In this document: one piece after another, positions 8,667 to 18,404 of the stretch | Layout: the number at the start of each line of letters is the position of its first letter | Numbering within the stretch: position 1 is the stretch's first letter | The notes under the pieces: model-generated | The model's input: only the letters and a program-made list of their open reading frames with translations | Databases searched by the model: none | What the model was told of the DNA's origin: nothing | Assembly (NCBI RefSeq): GCF_029255125.1 | Contig: NZ_JAPUVR010000085.1 | Span: 1-64,000, forward strand | DNA from: Accumulibacter sp. | GTDB lineage: Bacteria; Pseudomonadota; Gammaproteobacteria; Burkholderiales; Rhodocyclaceae | Length of the DNA: 64,000 bases | Reading direction: 5' to 3' | Made by a program: the position numbers and the translations under genes

Positions 8667-9583
8667 AATTCACCATCTATCAGGAAACGCGTACCGGCAA
8701 GCGCAACAACAACGAGGACCGGCTGGCACACTGCTATTCACGCGACGCCTTGCTGATGGTCGTCGCCGACGGCATGGGGGGCCACTATTTCGGCGAAGTT
8801 GCGGCGCAGATTGCCGTCCAGACGCTGACCGAGGCATTTCAGCGCGAGTCGAAGCCGCGCCTGCGCGACCCTTTCCTTTTCCTGCAGAAAGGTATGCTCA
8901 ACGCGCATCGCGCCATCCTCGACTTTGCCGGGCGACATCAACTAAAGGACTCGCCGCGCACGACCTGCATCGCCTGCATCGTGCAGAGCAATGTCGCCTA
9001 CTGGGCCCACTCCGGCGACTCGCGCCTCTACCTGATACGTGCTGGGCGCGTGCTGACGCGCACCAAGGACCACTCGCGGGTCCAGATTCTGGTCGATCAG
9101 GGCCTGATCAGCGAGGAACAGATGGCCGGGCACGTCGACCGGAACAAGATTTTCGGTTGCCTGGGTGGCCAGCAATCGCCGGAAATCGAGTTTTCGCGCA
9201 AGACGACGCTGGAAGCCGGCGATATCATCGTGCTGTGCACCGACGGCGTATGGAGCGGCTTGTCGGGTGATCTGCTTGCCCGCTCGCTGCATACGGCGAA
9301 CCTGATGCGCAGCATTCCGGTCCTGCTCAACCAGGCCGAAACGCGCAGCGGACTGCATGCGGACAATCTTTCGATCATCGCCGTCCGCTGGGAAGACACC
9401 TACATCGATGAAAGCAGCGGCGGCAGCAGCATCGTGTCGACAAAAACCATGCCGCGCGACACGGTGACGACGCGTCTGAGCGAATTCGGACGAGCGCCGA
9501 ACCAGAAAAGCGAACTGACCGACGACGAAATCGAAAACGCGATCGAAGAAATCAGAACCGCGATCCAGAAATTCTCCCGGTAG
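8663..9583 (+). CDS. PP2C-family serine/threonine phosphatase
   Basis: A 306-residue Stp1/PrpC-like protein phosphatase. The metal-binding signatures are present: GKRNNNEDR near the N-terminus, VVADGMGGH at about residues 32-40, WAHSGDSRLYL, and CTDGVWSGL. A C-terminal extension of about 60 residues follows the core and is rich in Ser, Thr and acidic residues, with no recognised domain. It overlaps the upstream kinase gene by ATGA and probably reverses that kinase's phosphorylation. rph starts 10 bp downstream. Confidence 0.92.
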   Translation: MKFTIYQETRTGKRNNNEDRLAHCYSRDALLMVVADGMGGHYFGEVAAQIAVQTLTEAFQRESKPRLRDPFLFLQKGMLNAHRAILDFAGRHQLKDSPRTTCIACIVQSNVAYWAHSGDSRLYLIRAGRVLTRTKDHSRVQILVDQGLISEEQMAGHVDRNKIFGCLGGQQSPEIEFSRKTTLEAGDIIVLCTDGVWSGLSGDLLARSLHTANLMRSIPVLLNQAETRSGLHADNLSIIAVRWEDTYIDESSGGSSIVSTKTMPRDTVTTRLSEFGRAPNQKSELTDDEIENAIEEIRTAIQKFSR

Positions 9584-9592
9584 AAAGACAGC

Positions 9593-10309
9593 GTGCGCCC
9601 CAGTCAACGTCAGCCCTCGCAGCTCCGCCCGGTTCGCATCACGCGCCGATTTACCTGCCACGCCGAAGGTTCGGTGCTGATCGAGGTCGGCGACACCCGG
9701 GTACTGTGCACTGCCAGTGTTGAGGACGTGCTACCTGCCTTCCTGCGTGGCAAGGGGCAGGGCTGGGTAACCGCCGAATACGGCATGCTGCCGCGCGCGA
9801 CGCACACGCGATCCGGACGCGAGGCGACCAAAGGCAAGCAGAGTGGCCGCACGCAGGAGATTCAGCGCCTGATCGGGCGTGCACTACGCGCGGTGATCGA
9901 CCTGAAAGCGCTCGGCGAACGCCAGATCACGCTCGACTGCGATGTCCTGCAAGCCGACGGCGGAACACGCTGCGCGTCGATCACCGGCGCTTGGCTGGCG
10001 CTCGACGACGCGTGTCGACACCTGCTCAGCCTCGGCAAGCTGAGCGAAAATCCAATCCGCGACCAGGTTGCCGCCGTTTCGGTTGGCATCTACGATGGCC
10101 GGCCGGTGCTCGACCTCGACTACGCCGAGGACAGCGCTTGCGAAACCGACATGAACGTCGTCATGACGGGCCGCCAGGGCATCGTCGAGGTCCAGGGGAC
10201 GGCCGAAGGAGACCCCTTCTCGCGTCAACAGTTGAATCAGTTGCTCGATCTCGCGGCCAGCGGAATCAACGAGCTTTTCGACCACCAACGTCGGGCACTT
10301 GCGCAATGA
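9593..10309 (+). CDS. rph: Ribonuclease PH
   Basis: A 238-residue phosphorolytic 3'-5' exoribonuclease that trims tRNA 3' ends. The sequence matches the family end to end: [48 protein letters not shown] and [11 protein letters not shown]. The start is GTG at the position expected from the family's N-terminus. It overlaps rdgB by ATGA. Rph, RdgB and HemW genes are commonly adjacent in betaproteobacteria. Confidence 0.96.
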   Translation: MRPSQRQPSQLRPVRITRRFTCHAEGSVLIEVGDTRVLCTASVEDVLPAFLRGKGQGWVTAEYGMLPRATHTRSGREATKGKQSGRTQEIQRLIGRALRAVIDLKALGERQITLDCDVLQADGGTRCASITGAWLALDDACRHLLSLGKLSENPIRDQVAAVSVGIYDGRPVLDLDYAEDSACETDMNVVMTGRQGIVEVQGTAEGDPFSRQQLNQLLDLAASGINELFDHQRRALAQ

Positions 10310-10905
10310 AACTCGTCCTTGCTTCGAACAACTCCAGGAAGCTGCGTGAACTTGATGCCATTCTGGCACCGCTGGGCTGGACGCTCGTCCGGCAAGGCGA
10401 GCTTGACATTCCGGAAGCCGCGGAACCGCACTGCACCTTCGTCGAGAATGCGCTCGCCAAAGCCCGCCAGGCGGCACGCCTGAGCGGCTTGCCGGCGCTC
10501 GCCGACGACTCCGGTCTCTGCGTAGACGCGCTCGGCGGTGCGCCTGGCGTGCAGTCGGCGCGTTACGCCGGCGAACCGCGGACTGACGAACGCAACAATG
10601 CCCGATTGCTCAGCGATCTTGCCGCGCTGCCCGCCGGCACGCCACGCAGCGCCCGCTTCGTCGCACTGATCGTTTTCGTGCGGCACGCCGACGACCCACA
10701 GCCGATCATCGCCGAAGGCGAATGGCCGGGCGAGATTCTCGCCGCGCCGCGCGGCGACGACGGCTTCGGTTACGATCCGGTCTTTTTCCTGCCCGAACTC
10801 GGCAAGACCGCAGCCGAACTCGACGCGGCCGAGAAGAACCGGCGCTCGCACCGCGGCCAGGCTCTTGCCCGCCTGGTCGAGCGTCTGCGCAGCGTGCGCC
10901 GATGA
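10306..10905 (+). CDS. rdgB: dITP/XTP pyrophosphatase (RdgB/HAM1)
   Basis: A 199-residue non-canonical purine NTP pyrophosphatase that removes ITP, dITP and XTP. The N-terminal [14 protein letters not shown], the metal-binding [25 protein letters not shown] and the C-terminal [10 protein letters not shown] and SHRGQA blocks are diagnostic. The start ATG overlaps the rph stop and its stop overlaps hemW (ATGA both times). Confidence 0.96.
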   Translation: MKLVLASNNSRKLRELDAILAPLGWTLVRQGELDIPEAAEPHCTFVENALAKARQAARLSGLPALADDSGLCVDALGGAPGVQSARYAGEPRTDERNNARLLSDLAALPAGTPRSARFVALIVFVRHADDPQPIIAEGEWPGEILAAPRGDDGFGYDPVFFLPELGKTAAELDAAEKNRRSHRGQALARLVERLRSVRR

Positions 10906-12146
10906 CAGGGCGCCCGACGCGTCCCGTCATTCCACTCCACCTCCAGGCACACTCCGCGTCGCCCGACCAGGTCAGCGGATCGCGACACCTGGCGCCAGTC
11001 CCGCTCGCGCTCTACGTTCACTTTCCCTGGTGCCTGCAGAAATGCCCTTACTGCGATTTCAACTCGCACGCCTGGCCGGCCGGCTCGGGCGGCTCGGCGC
11101 TTCCTGAACAGGATTACGTCGCTGCTTTGCTGACCGACCTCGAGCAGGCCCTGCCGCTGATCTGGGGCCGTCGCGTCGACAGCATCTTCTTCGGTGGCGG
11201 AACGCCCAGCCTGCTCTCGGCAGCCGCCGTCGAGACACTGCTCGGCGGACTGCGCAGCCGCCTGAGGCTGCTGCCGAACGCCGAAATCACGCTGGAAGCC
11301 AACCCGGGAACCGTTGACGCGGCGAAGTTCGCGGCCTATCGCGCCGCCGGCGTCAATCGGCTATCGCTCGGCATTCAGAGTTTCGCCGACGAACAACTGC
11401 TTGCCCTCGGACGCATCCACAACGGCGAACAGGCAAGACGGGCCATCGAAACCGCCGCCCTGCACTTCGACAACTTCAATCTCGACCTGATGTACGGACT
11501 GCCCGGGCAAACGCTCGACCAGGCGATGGCCGATCTGCGCACGGCGCTCGCCTATGCGCCGCCGCATCTGTCGTGCTATCAACTGACGATCGAACCCAAT
11601 ACTGCTTTCGCTGCCCGCCCGCCGGAACTGCCCGAGGCCGACGCTTGTGCCGACATGCAGGATGCGATTGAAGGCGAGCTGGCCGCCGCCTACGTCCACT
11701 ACGAAACCTCGGCCTTCGCGCGCCGCGGCAAAGAGTGCCGGCACAATCTGAACTACTGGCACTTCGGTGACTATCTGGGCATCGGCGCCGGTGCGCACAG
11801 CAAACTCACGCTGCCTGAGCGCATCCTTCGACAGATGCGCTGGAAGCAGCCGCAGACCTACCTCGCACGGGTCGCCGCGGGCAAGTCGGTACAAGAGGAA
11901 CACGCCATTTCGCCCGCCGATCTGCCGGTCGAATTCATGATGAACGCGCTGCGTCTGCTCGGCGGCTTCGAGGCGCAGTTGTTCGAAGCACGCACCGGTC
12001 AGCCGCTGACGCAGATCGCAGCCGCCCTGCAGCACGCCGAAAGGGCCGAGCTACTCGAGCGCAACGGGTGGCACATCGCGCCTACCGATCGCGGGCGGCG
12101 TTTTCTCAACCGCCTTCTCGCCGCCTTTCTGCCGAGCCAAGCGTAG
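10902..12146 (+). CDS. hemW: HemW-like radical SAM heme chaperone
   Basis: A 414-residue radical SAM protein. The cluster-binding motif CX3CX2C is at Cys44, Cys48 and Cys51 (YVHFPWCLQKCPYC). It lacks the fourth Cys pattern and N-terminal region of true HemN, which is present elsewhere in this window, and the family place next to rdgB is that of HemW, a heme-delivery protein. The short N-terminal extension of about 35 residues before the core is variable in homologues. The start overlaps the rdgB stop. A GC-rich hairpin follows. Confidence 0.93.
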   Translation: MTGRPTRPVIPLHLQAHSASPDQVSGSRHLAPVPLALYVHFPWCLQKCPYCDFNSHAWPAGSGGSALPEQDYVAALLTDLEQALPLIWGRRVDSIFFGGGTPSLLSAAAVETLLGGLRSRLRLLPNAEITLEANPGTVDAAKFAAYRAAGVNRLSLGIQSFADEQLLALGRIHNGEQARRAIETAALHFDNFNLDLMYGLPGQTLDQAMADLRTALAYAPPHLSCYQLTIEPNTAFAARPPELPEADACADMQDAIEGELAAAYVHYETSAFARRGKECRHNLNYWHFGDYLGIGAGAHSKLTLPERILRQMRWKQPQTYLARVAAGKSVQEEHAISPADLPVEFMMNALRLLGGFEAQLFEARTGQPLTQIAAALQHAERAELLERNGWHIAPTDRGRRFLNRLLAAFLPSQA

Positions 12147-12545
12147 AGCGCCGCGCTTTGCGCCCTACCGGCCATGCGCGCGACCCCGCCGGCCTGAGCC
12201 GAGCGCGCGCATGCTTCATCCCGCTTGCATTTCGGGAAGTGGCGTATAGACTACCTGCGGTGTGCCATCCAGACGAGTGGCCGGCGCCCCTGTCCAGCCA
12301 TCGCCAAGCGGCCGCTGCCGCTGTTGGCTGGTGCGCACCGGCCCTACGCGGCGGCGCCGACGAACCGCAAGGCCGTCGCCGCGAGTTCGCCAGCGGGGCT
12401 ATCCGAGGGCTGCACCAGGTAGCGATCATGATTGTTTACCGGCCGACGCCGGGATATCGGGCGCTTGATCGTTGCCGCAGGTGAATGCAGTTGCGCAAGC
12501 ACCTGCGATCCGCCGACCGCCTGCCGCGCTAGAGGAGGAGATGTC
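12147..12545. other. Gene-free region before the IOR-type gene
   Basis: No supported gene. It includes a hairpin with 9-bp arms (12173-12213), possibly marking the end of the hemW transcript. A weak promoter-like pair (TTGCAT at 12225, TAGACT at 12247, 16 bp apart) could serve the downstream oxidoreductase. The ribosome site is AGAGGAGG just before the start. Confidence 0.45.
12173..12213 (+). terminator. Hairpin after hemW (possible terminator)
   Basis: CATGCGCGC pairs with GCGCGCATG across a 23-base GC-rich loop, about 26 bp after the hemW stop. No clear T-run follows, so termination is uncertain; it could be Rho-assisted or only an mRNA end stabiliser. Confidence 0.35.
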
Positions 12546-15500
12546 ATGACCGATCATTCGATCACGCTTGACGACCGCTATACGGCCACCTCGGGCCGCG
12601 TTTTCCTGACCGGCACGCAGGCGCTTGTCCGCCTGCCGATGTTGCAGCGCCAGCGCGACCTCGCCGCCGGATTGAATACGGCAGGCTTCGTTTCGGGCTA
12701 CCGCGGCAGCCCGCTGGGGTCGGTAGACCAGGCCTTCTGGCGCGCCCAGCAACATCTTGAAGCGGCCAACATCGTCTTCCAGCCCGCCGTCAATGAGGAT
12801 TTGGCGGCGACCGCGGTCTGGGGAACGCAGCAGATCAAACTCTTCCCCGGCGCCAGATACGACGGCGTCTTCGCCATGTGGTACGGCAAGGGACCGGGCG
12901 TCGATCGTTGCGGCGACGTCTTCCGGCACGCCAACGCGGCCGGAACGGCCAAGCTCGGCGGCGTTCTGGTGATCGCCGGCGACGACCACGCCGCCAAGTC
13001 CTCGACGCTGCCGCACCAGACCGAGCATGTATTCAAGGCGGTGATGATGCCGGTGCTCTACCCGGCCAACCTGCAGGAGTATCTCGACTACGGCCTGCAC
13101 GGCTGGGCGATGAGCCGCTACTCGGGCTGCTGGGTGGTGATGAAGGCGCTCGCCGACACCGTCGAAACGTCGGCTTCGGTGAGCATCGATCCGCTCTCGC
13201 CGGCGATCCGCCTGCCGGATGATTTCGCCATGCCGGCGAATGATCCGAACGGGTTGAACATCCGTTGGCCGGACCCGCCCTTGCAGCAGGAAGCGCGCCT
13301 GATCAACAGCAAGCTCTACGCCGCGCTGGCCTATTGCCGCGCCAACCGGCTGAATCGGATCGTCATCGATAGCAACGACCCGGCAAGCCCGGCGCGTCTG
13401 GGAATCATCACCGCCGGCAAAGCGTATCTCGACGTTCGCCAGGCGCTCGACGAACTGGGCATCGACGAGGAACTGGCGGCGCAGATCGGTCTGCGCGTCT
13501 ACAAGATCGGCATGGTCTGGCCGCTCGAAGCCGACGGCGTGCGCCGCTTTGCCGAAGGCCTGGAAGAGATCCTCGTCGTCGAGGAAAAGCGGCAACTGCT
13601 CGAGTATCAGCTCAAGGAGGAACTCTACAACTGGCGCGAAGATGTTCGCCCGCGCGTCGTCGGCAAGTTCGACGACAAGGGCGAGTGGTCGCTGCTGCCG
13701 ACCGGCAGCGGCCACCTGACGCACGGCGACTGGCTGCTGCCGGCGGCCGGCGAGTTGTCGGTGGCCCAGGTGGCGCGCGCGCTCGCCGCGCGTATCGGCC
13801 GCTTCTTCACCTCGCCGACGATCGCAGCCAGGATGGCGCTGATCGAAGCCAAGCAAAGGGCGCTGAGCCCGGCCAGCGGGCCGATGACCGGCAGCAGTGG
13901 TCTACCGATTCAACGGATACCCTATTTCTGCTCGGGCTGTCCGCACAATACCTCGACGCACGTCCCCGCCGGCTCCCGCGCCGTCGCCGGCATCGGCTGT
14001 CACTACATGGTCACCTGGATGGACCGCAACACGGCGACCTTCACGCACATGGGCGGCGAAGGCGTTACCTGGGTCGGACAGGCGCCGTTCTCGAACGAAA
14101 AGCACGTCTTCGCCAACCTCGGCGACGGCACCTATTTCCACTCCGGTCTGCTGGCGATTCGCCAGGCGGTCGCTGCCGGCGTTTCGATCACCTACAAGAT
14201 CCTCTACAACGATGCGGTCGCGATGACCGGTGGCCAGCCGGTCGACGGCAGCCTGAGCGTGGGGCAATTGACCCGCCAACTGGCGGCCGAAGGCGTCGGG
14301 AAGATCGTCATCGTTACCGACGAACCCGAGTACTACGCCGAGCTGAATGATCTGGCGCCGCACACGCCGGTTCATCATCGCCGCGAGCTTGACGCCGTGC
14401 AGCGCGAGTTGCGCCGCCATGCCGGCGTTTCGGCGCTGATCTACGCGCAGACCTGCGCCACCGAGAAGCGCCGCCGCCGCAAGCGCGGCAAGCTCGCTGA
14501 CCCGCCGCGCCGCGTCTTCATCAATCCGGCGGTGTGCGAAGGCTGCGGCGACTGCAGCGTGCAATCGAACTGCCTGTCGGTGGTTCCGCTCGATACCGAG
14601 TTTGGTCGCAAGCGGGCGATCGATCAGTCGTCGTGCAACAAGGATTTCTCGTGCCTGAACGGCTTCTGTCCCAGTCTGGTGACCGTCGAAGGCGGCCGAC
14701 TGCGTGCCGGAAAGGCAATCGACTCTGGCCAGGGCGATCTCGGCGAACTGCCCGCACCGCCGCTGCCCGACACGAAAAAGCCGTTCAACATCCTGCTCAC
14801 CGGCGTTGGTGGCACCGGCATCGTCACCCTCGGCGCCGTCCTCGGCATGGCCGCCCACCTCGATGGAAAGGGCGTTTCCGTTCTCGACATGACCGGCCTG
14901 GCGCAGAAGTTCGGCGCCGTCTTCGCCCACCTGCGCATCGCCGACCGGCCGGAAGACCTGCACGCTGCGCGCATTGCCACCGGCGAGGCGGACGCCCTGA
15001 TCGGTGGCGATCTGGTCGTCGCGGCCAGCCCCGAAGCGCTGTCGAAAGTCGTCGCCGGCAAGACGCGCGCGGTCGTCAACGTCGCCGAAACACCCACCGC
15101 CGACTTCACGCGCAACCCCGACTGGCAGTTTCCGCAGGCGCAGTTGCGCGCACTGCTCGACGATACCTGCGGCCCGGGCCAGACACTCTTCCTGGACGCG
15201 GCCGACCTGGCTCGCCGCCTGCTCGGCAACACGATCTACACCAATCTGTTCATGCTCGGAGTGGCCTGGCAGCGCGGCCTGGTGCCGGTCTCGCTGGCCG
15301 CACTTGAAAAGGCGATCGAACTCAACGGCACGGCCACCGAGCGCAACCGTGAAGCCTTCGTCTGGGGCCGCTGGGCGGCACACGATGGCGACCGCGTACG
15401 CCGCCTGAGCGAGCCCGAGGCGATGCAAACAGCGGACGGACAAGGTCCGTTGGACACGCTGGCGGAGATTGTCCGGCGGCGGCGCGAAGCGCTCGTTGCC

Positions 15501-16109
15501 TACCAGAATGTGCGTTACGCCGAGCGCTACAGCGCGCTGCTCAGCCGGGTGCGACAGGTGGAGGCGGCCGCTGGTCGTCAGTCGAGCACGCTCGCCGAGG
15601 CGGTCGCGCGCAACTACTACCAGCTGCTGGCGTACAAGGACGAATACGAAGTAGCGCGCCTGCATAGCGACGCAGCTTTCCACGAGCAGTTGCGCGCCGA
15701 ATTTGAAGGCGACTTCAGCCTGCACTTTCATCTTGCCCCGCCGCTCTTCGCCCGCCCCGACCGCGTCACCGGCAGGATTGAAAAGCGCGCCTACGGTCCG
15801 TGGATGCTGCGTGCCTTTGCCCTGCTACGGCACCTCAAGTTCCTGCGTGGAACGTTCTTCGACCCCTTCGCACGCAGCGCCGAACGCCGTCTGGAGCGGC
15901 AGTTGCTGGCCGAGTACGAGGCCGACATCGAACTCATCGTGCAAAAGTTGACGCCGGGCGACGAACCGACGCTCAACGCGGCGATCGAGCTGGCCAGCCT
16001 GCCCGAAAAGATTCGCGGCTTTGCGCACGTCAAGGCCAAGGCCGCCGAGCAGACGCGCGAGCGACGAGCAACGCTACGCCAGATCCTCCTTGCCAATGCC
16101 GCAAGCTGA
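12546..16109 (+). CDS. Indolepyruvate ferredoxin oxidoreductase family protein (fused)
   Basis: A 1187-residue fused 2-oxoacid:acceptor oxidoreductase. Domain order: an IorA-like thiamine-diphosphate region (SGYRGSPLG near the N-terminus, a second TPP block around GDGTYFHSG), a cysteine-rich 4Fe-4S segment (Cys664, 667, 670 in CEGCGDC, with more Cys in CNKDFSC and GFCP), then an IorB-like gamma domain starting TGVGGTGIVTLG. Such enzymes decarboxylate aryl- or branched-chain pyruvates to acyl-CoA. I chose the ATG at 12546, preceded by AGGAGG. The preferred 2-oxoacid is not evident; the amino-acid transport and catabolism genes nearby make an amino-acid-derived keto acid plausible. Confidence 0.92.
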   Translation: MTDHSITLDDRYTATSGRVFLTGTQALVRLPMLQRQRDLAAGLNTAGFVSGYRGSPLGSVDQAFWRAQQHLEAANIVFQPAVNEDLAATAVWGTQQIKLFPGARYDGVFAMWYGKGPGVDRCGDVFRHANAAGTAKLGGVLVIAGDDHAAKSSTLPHQTEHVFKAVMMPVLYPANLQEYLDYGLHGWAMSRYSGCWVVMKALADTVETSASVSIDPLSPAIRLPDDFAMPANDPNGLNIRWPDPPLQQEARLINSKLYAALAYCRANRLNRIVIDSNDPASPARLGIITAGKAYLDVRQALDELGIDEELAAQIGLRVYKIGMVWPLEADGVRRFAEGLEEILVVEEKRQLLEYQLKEELYNWREDVRPRVVGKFDDKGEWSLLPTGSGHLTHGDWLLPAAGELSVAQVARALAARIGRFFTSPTIAARMALIEAKQRALSPASGPMTGSSGLPIQRIPYFCSGCPHNTSTHVPAGSRAVAGIGCHYMVTWMDRNTATFTHMGGEGVTWVGQAPFSNEKHVFANLGDGTYFHSGLLAIRQAVAAGVSITYKILYNDAVAMTGGQPVDGSLSVGQLTRQLAAEGVGKIVIVTDEPEYYAELNDLAPHTPVHHRRELDAVQRELRRHAGVSALIYAQTCATEKRRRRKRGKLADPPRRVFINPAVCEGCGDCSVQSNCLSVVPLDTEFGRKRAIDQSSCNKDFSCLNGFCPSLVTVEGGRLRAGKAIDSGQGDLGELPAPPLPDTKKPFNILLTGVGGTGIVTLGAVLGMAAHLDGKGVSVLDMTGLAQKFGAVFAHLRIADRPEDLHAARIATGEADALIGGDLVVAASPEALSKVVAGKTRAVVNVAETPTADFTRNPDWQFPQAQLRALLDDTCGPGQTLFLDAADLARRLLGNTIYTNLFMLGVAWQRGLVPVSLAALEKAIELNGTATERNREAFVWGRWAAHDGDRVRRLSEPEAMQTADGQGPLDTLAEIVRRRREALVAYQNVRYAERYSALLSRVRQVEAAAGRQSSTLAEAVARNYYQLLAYKDEYEVARLHSDAAFHEQLRAEFEGDFSLHFHLAPPLFARPDRVTGRIEKRAYGPWMLRAFALLRHLKFLRGTFFDPFARSAERRLERQLLAEYEADIELIVQKLTPGDEPTLNAAIELASLPEKIRGFAHVKAKAAEQTRERRATLRQILLANAAS

Positions 16110-16971
16110 CGAGACGCCGCCGCCGACGCACGGTGATGCGCCCGGTGAGCCTGCTGCCAACGACCCGCCTGCGACCAGCCCACATCTGCGTCAGCTTGCC
16201 TTGCAGGCGGCCGCTGCGTTTGCCGTCCTTTCGCTCGCCTGGCCGTACTACGGCATCCGCGGCGAAGCGCTACCGTGGCCAGCGACCGCGTACGCGATGG
16301 GTGGTGTCGCCGGATTGCTCGCGGTACTGACCCGTCAGCCGTGGTGGTGGTGGCTGATCCATCTGGCCTTTGCGCCGCTCGCTTGGAGCGTTGCCCGCCT
16401 GGACATCGACCCGGGCTGGTTTCTGTTGCTTTTCATCGGCCTGTTGCTGGTCTATCGCGGGGCGCTGAGCGGGCAGGTACCGCTCTACCTGTCGAACGCG
16501 CAGACCGCTGCCGTGCTCGACGAGCTGACGCAGGACATCGGCGCTTTGCGCTTCGTCGACCTGGGCGCCGGAATCGGCAGCGTCGTTCGGCAGCTCGCGC
16601 GCACGCGCCCGACAGCCCACTTCACCGGCGTCGAGAACGCGCCGGCCAGCTGGCTGATCGGCCGCCTGCGCACGCGCGGCCTGGCCAACTGCCATTGGCT
16701 CTGGGGCAATTTCTGGCAGACGCGACTGGACGACTTCGATGTCGTCTACGCTTTCCTTTCGCCAGCACCGATGGCCGCCCTCTGGGAGAAGGCACAGCGC
16801 GAAATGCGGCCAGCCAGCCTGCTGATCAGCAACAGTTTCCCTGTCCCCGGGGTAGCGGCGACGAACGTCGTCGCGGTCGCCGACGGCCGCCAGACGCAGC
16901 TCTACTGCTATCGCCTGCCCGGCGCACCACCTGCTGCCGAGTCGAACGAGACCAGCGTGCCGGCTCAGTAG
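16096..16971 (+). CDS. Membrane-anchored class I SAM-dependent methyltransferase
   Basis: A 291-residue protein with about four hydrophobic segments in the first 120 residues, then a Rossmann methyltransferase domain. The SAM motif I is FVDLGAGIGS (residues 153-162), followed by FTGVEN (motif II) and DVVYAFLSP. The start overlaps the upstream oxidoreductase stop by 14 bases, suggesting coupling. An N-terminal membrane anchor on a methyltransferase suggests a lipid or membrane-bound substrate, but this is inference. It converges with a minus-strand gene, overlapping it by 7 bases. Confidence 0.82.
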   Translation: MPQADETPPPTHGDAPGEPAANDPPATSPHLRQLALQAAAAFAVLSLAWPYYGIRGEALPWPATAYAMGGVAGLLAVLTRQPWWWWLIHLAFAPLAWSVARLDIDPGWFLLLFIGLLLVYRGALSGQVPLYLSNAQTAAVLDELTQDIGALRFVDLGAGIGSVVRQLARTRPTAHFTGVENAPASWLIGRLRTRGLANCHWLWGNFWQTRLDDFDVVYAFLSPAPMAALWEKAQREMRPASLLISNSFPVPGVAATNVVAVADGRQTQLYCYRLPGAPPAAESNETSVPAQ

Positions 16972-17381
16972 ACGCGGTAGGTTCCCGGCGGAGGCGGATA
17001 CACTACCACCGGCGGCGCATAGCGCGGTGGCCGCGGCGGCGCAACGTAAACCGGTGCCGGAGCATAGACCGCGCCGTACGCCGGCGCATACACCGGTGGT
17101 GGTGGTGGTGGCGGCTCGACATAGACCGGGCGTGGCGGCGGACCCTGAGTCGAGGCGGCGATCCCGACCGCGATCCCGGTCAGCGCAAGGATCGCCAAAG
17201 GGGCCACCCAGCGGTCATTGCGCTCGTGCCGCCACCGGTGATGGTGGCGTTCCGCGTTCGCATCGTAGCCGCGTTGCCGCCCGAAGTCGTCGCGGTACGC
17301 GTACCGGTCGGCCAGAGCCGGAGTGGAGAAGCCGAGTGCGAGACTCAGCGCCAGGCAGAGGGAGGTCGTGGTCGTTTTCAT
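16965..17381 (-). CDS. Exported proline-rich protein
   Basis: A 138-residue protein with a signal peptide (MKTTTTSLCLALSLALGF, cleavage likely after PALA), a charged His/Arg-rich stretch, a single hydrophobic segment (APLAILALTGIAVGIAAS) and a C-terminal tail of Pro/Tyr/Val repeats (PVYAPAYGAVYAP). Likely periplasmic or envelope-associated. It resembles small uncharacterised exported proteins common in betaproteobacteria. Function unknown. Confidence 0.7.
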   Translation of the reverse strand: MKTTTTSLCLALSLALGFSTPALADRYAYRDDFGRQRGYDANAERHHHRWRHERNDRWVAPLAILALTGIAVGIAASTQGPPPRPVYVEPPPPPPPVYAPAYGAVYAPAPVYVAPPRPPRYAPPVVVYPPPPGTYRVY

Positions 17382-17561
17382 GAGCAGAATAACGACTCCC
17401 AGCACTCCCCGATGACTTCCGGCTCGACCCTGATGGTAAGCATTTGTAACCGGCAGAGCCCTACTCCGCGGCGCGGCTCACCCGCGTAGACGCGCTGGCC
17501 GGCTTCGCTCGAGCGTCGTTCCATCGCCCGCTCGCGAGTCGTCGGCCGAACCGTGCACGCA

Positions 17562-17777
17562 TCAGTCTTTCTCCTTGCCCTTGTCTTTATCCTTGTCTTC
17601 CGACGTTCCTGCCACCGCCTTGACGCCCGCAGCCGCAACATCGACCGTCGTTTCGACGACCTTTGCTCCCACCTTGACGGTTGTCGCGACCACGGTCACC
17701 GCAGCATCGGCAACCGCAACGACGGAGCAGCCGGCGACGAGCAGCGAGAGCAGCGGAGTGTACAAAAGGGGTCGCAT
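17562..17777 (-). CDS. Small lipoprotein with Lys/Asp-rich tail
   Basis: A 71-residue protein with a lipoprotein signal: MRPLLYTPLLSLLVAGC, lipobox LVAGC. The mature part is a Val/Ala-rich helix (VKVGAKVVETTVDVAAAGV) ending in an alternating Asp/Lys tail (EDKDKDKGKEKD). I took the start at 17777 because the frame upstream lacks a signal sequence. It is related in style to a family of small proteobacterial lipoproteins of unknown function. Confidence 0.68.
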   Translation of the reverse strand: MRPLLYTPLLSLLVAGCSVVAVADAAVTVVATTVKVGAKVVETTVDVAAAGVKAVAGTSEDKDKDKGKEKD

Positions 17778-18404
17778 CAGAGTCTCGCCGAGGGTGTTGA
17801 CCAGGCAAGTGTATCCTGTCTGCCAGCAGTGGTCGATGCCTGCTGGTCGACCATGCTCCGCAGGCAGTTGAGCCAGTACCAACAACTGGCGACCCACCCG
17901 CGGCGCTCAGCGCACGCACGCATGCAATTCCTTGATCGACGCTTCCTGGCCGGCAAGACAACGGAAAACGTCCTGACAGCGAAATCACGGCGATCGCGGG
18001 TCAGGCATTGGTGCACTGCAGCTTGCAATCGCCTGCAGCCGGCGTTAGGGTCGCGATCCGGAATCATGCGGCGTCGAGTCGGACTATCAGCAGATCGTCC
18101 GCGATGACTTGATGATCACCCCACTCGGGCGGCGTAAGGCAAGACCAGGCGAGCGGCCGGTCAGTGCACTGCTCTGTTGGTTGGGGCAGAACCCTGTGTT
18201 TCCCTAGTCGAACTTACTTAAGAAAGCCGATCGTGCTCAGCGGGCGCCCAGGTACCACCCCACCTCGATTTTCGAGCGCCGGCACGGCGCGACCTGCCCT
18301 GCCTTGTCTCACCGCGTCGGAACGAACGAAGCGGCCCGCGCCTGCGCGCAGCCTCGTCAGCGGACGACGACCTGAATAACCACCCCAATAAAAGGAGGAA
18401 ACGC
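17778..18404. other. Gene-free region upstream of livK
   Basis: About 630 bp without a supported gene. It contains a perfect 10-bp palindrome CAGTGCACTG at 18162-18171 and a GTCGACC-rich segment, neither of which can be assigned. The livK promoter should lie here; the ribosome site AAAGGAGGAAACGC directly precedes the livK ATG. Confidence 0.45.

Noticed and set aside
13902..15731. 609-residue minus-strand open frame
   Set aside because: Antisense to the indolepyruvate oxidoreductase gene; a product of high GC.
18162..18171. CAGTGCACTG palindrome as a livK operator
   Set aside because: A single 10-bp palindrome in GC-rich DNA with no paired site or promoter is not enough to claim a function.
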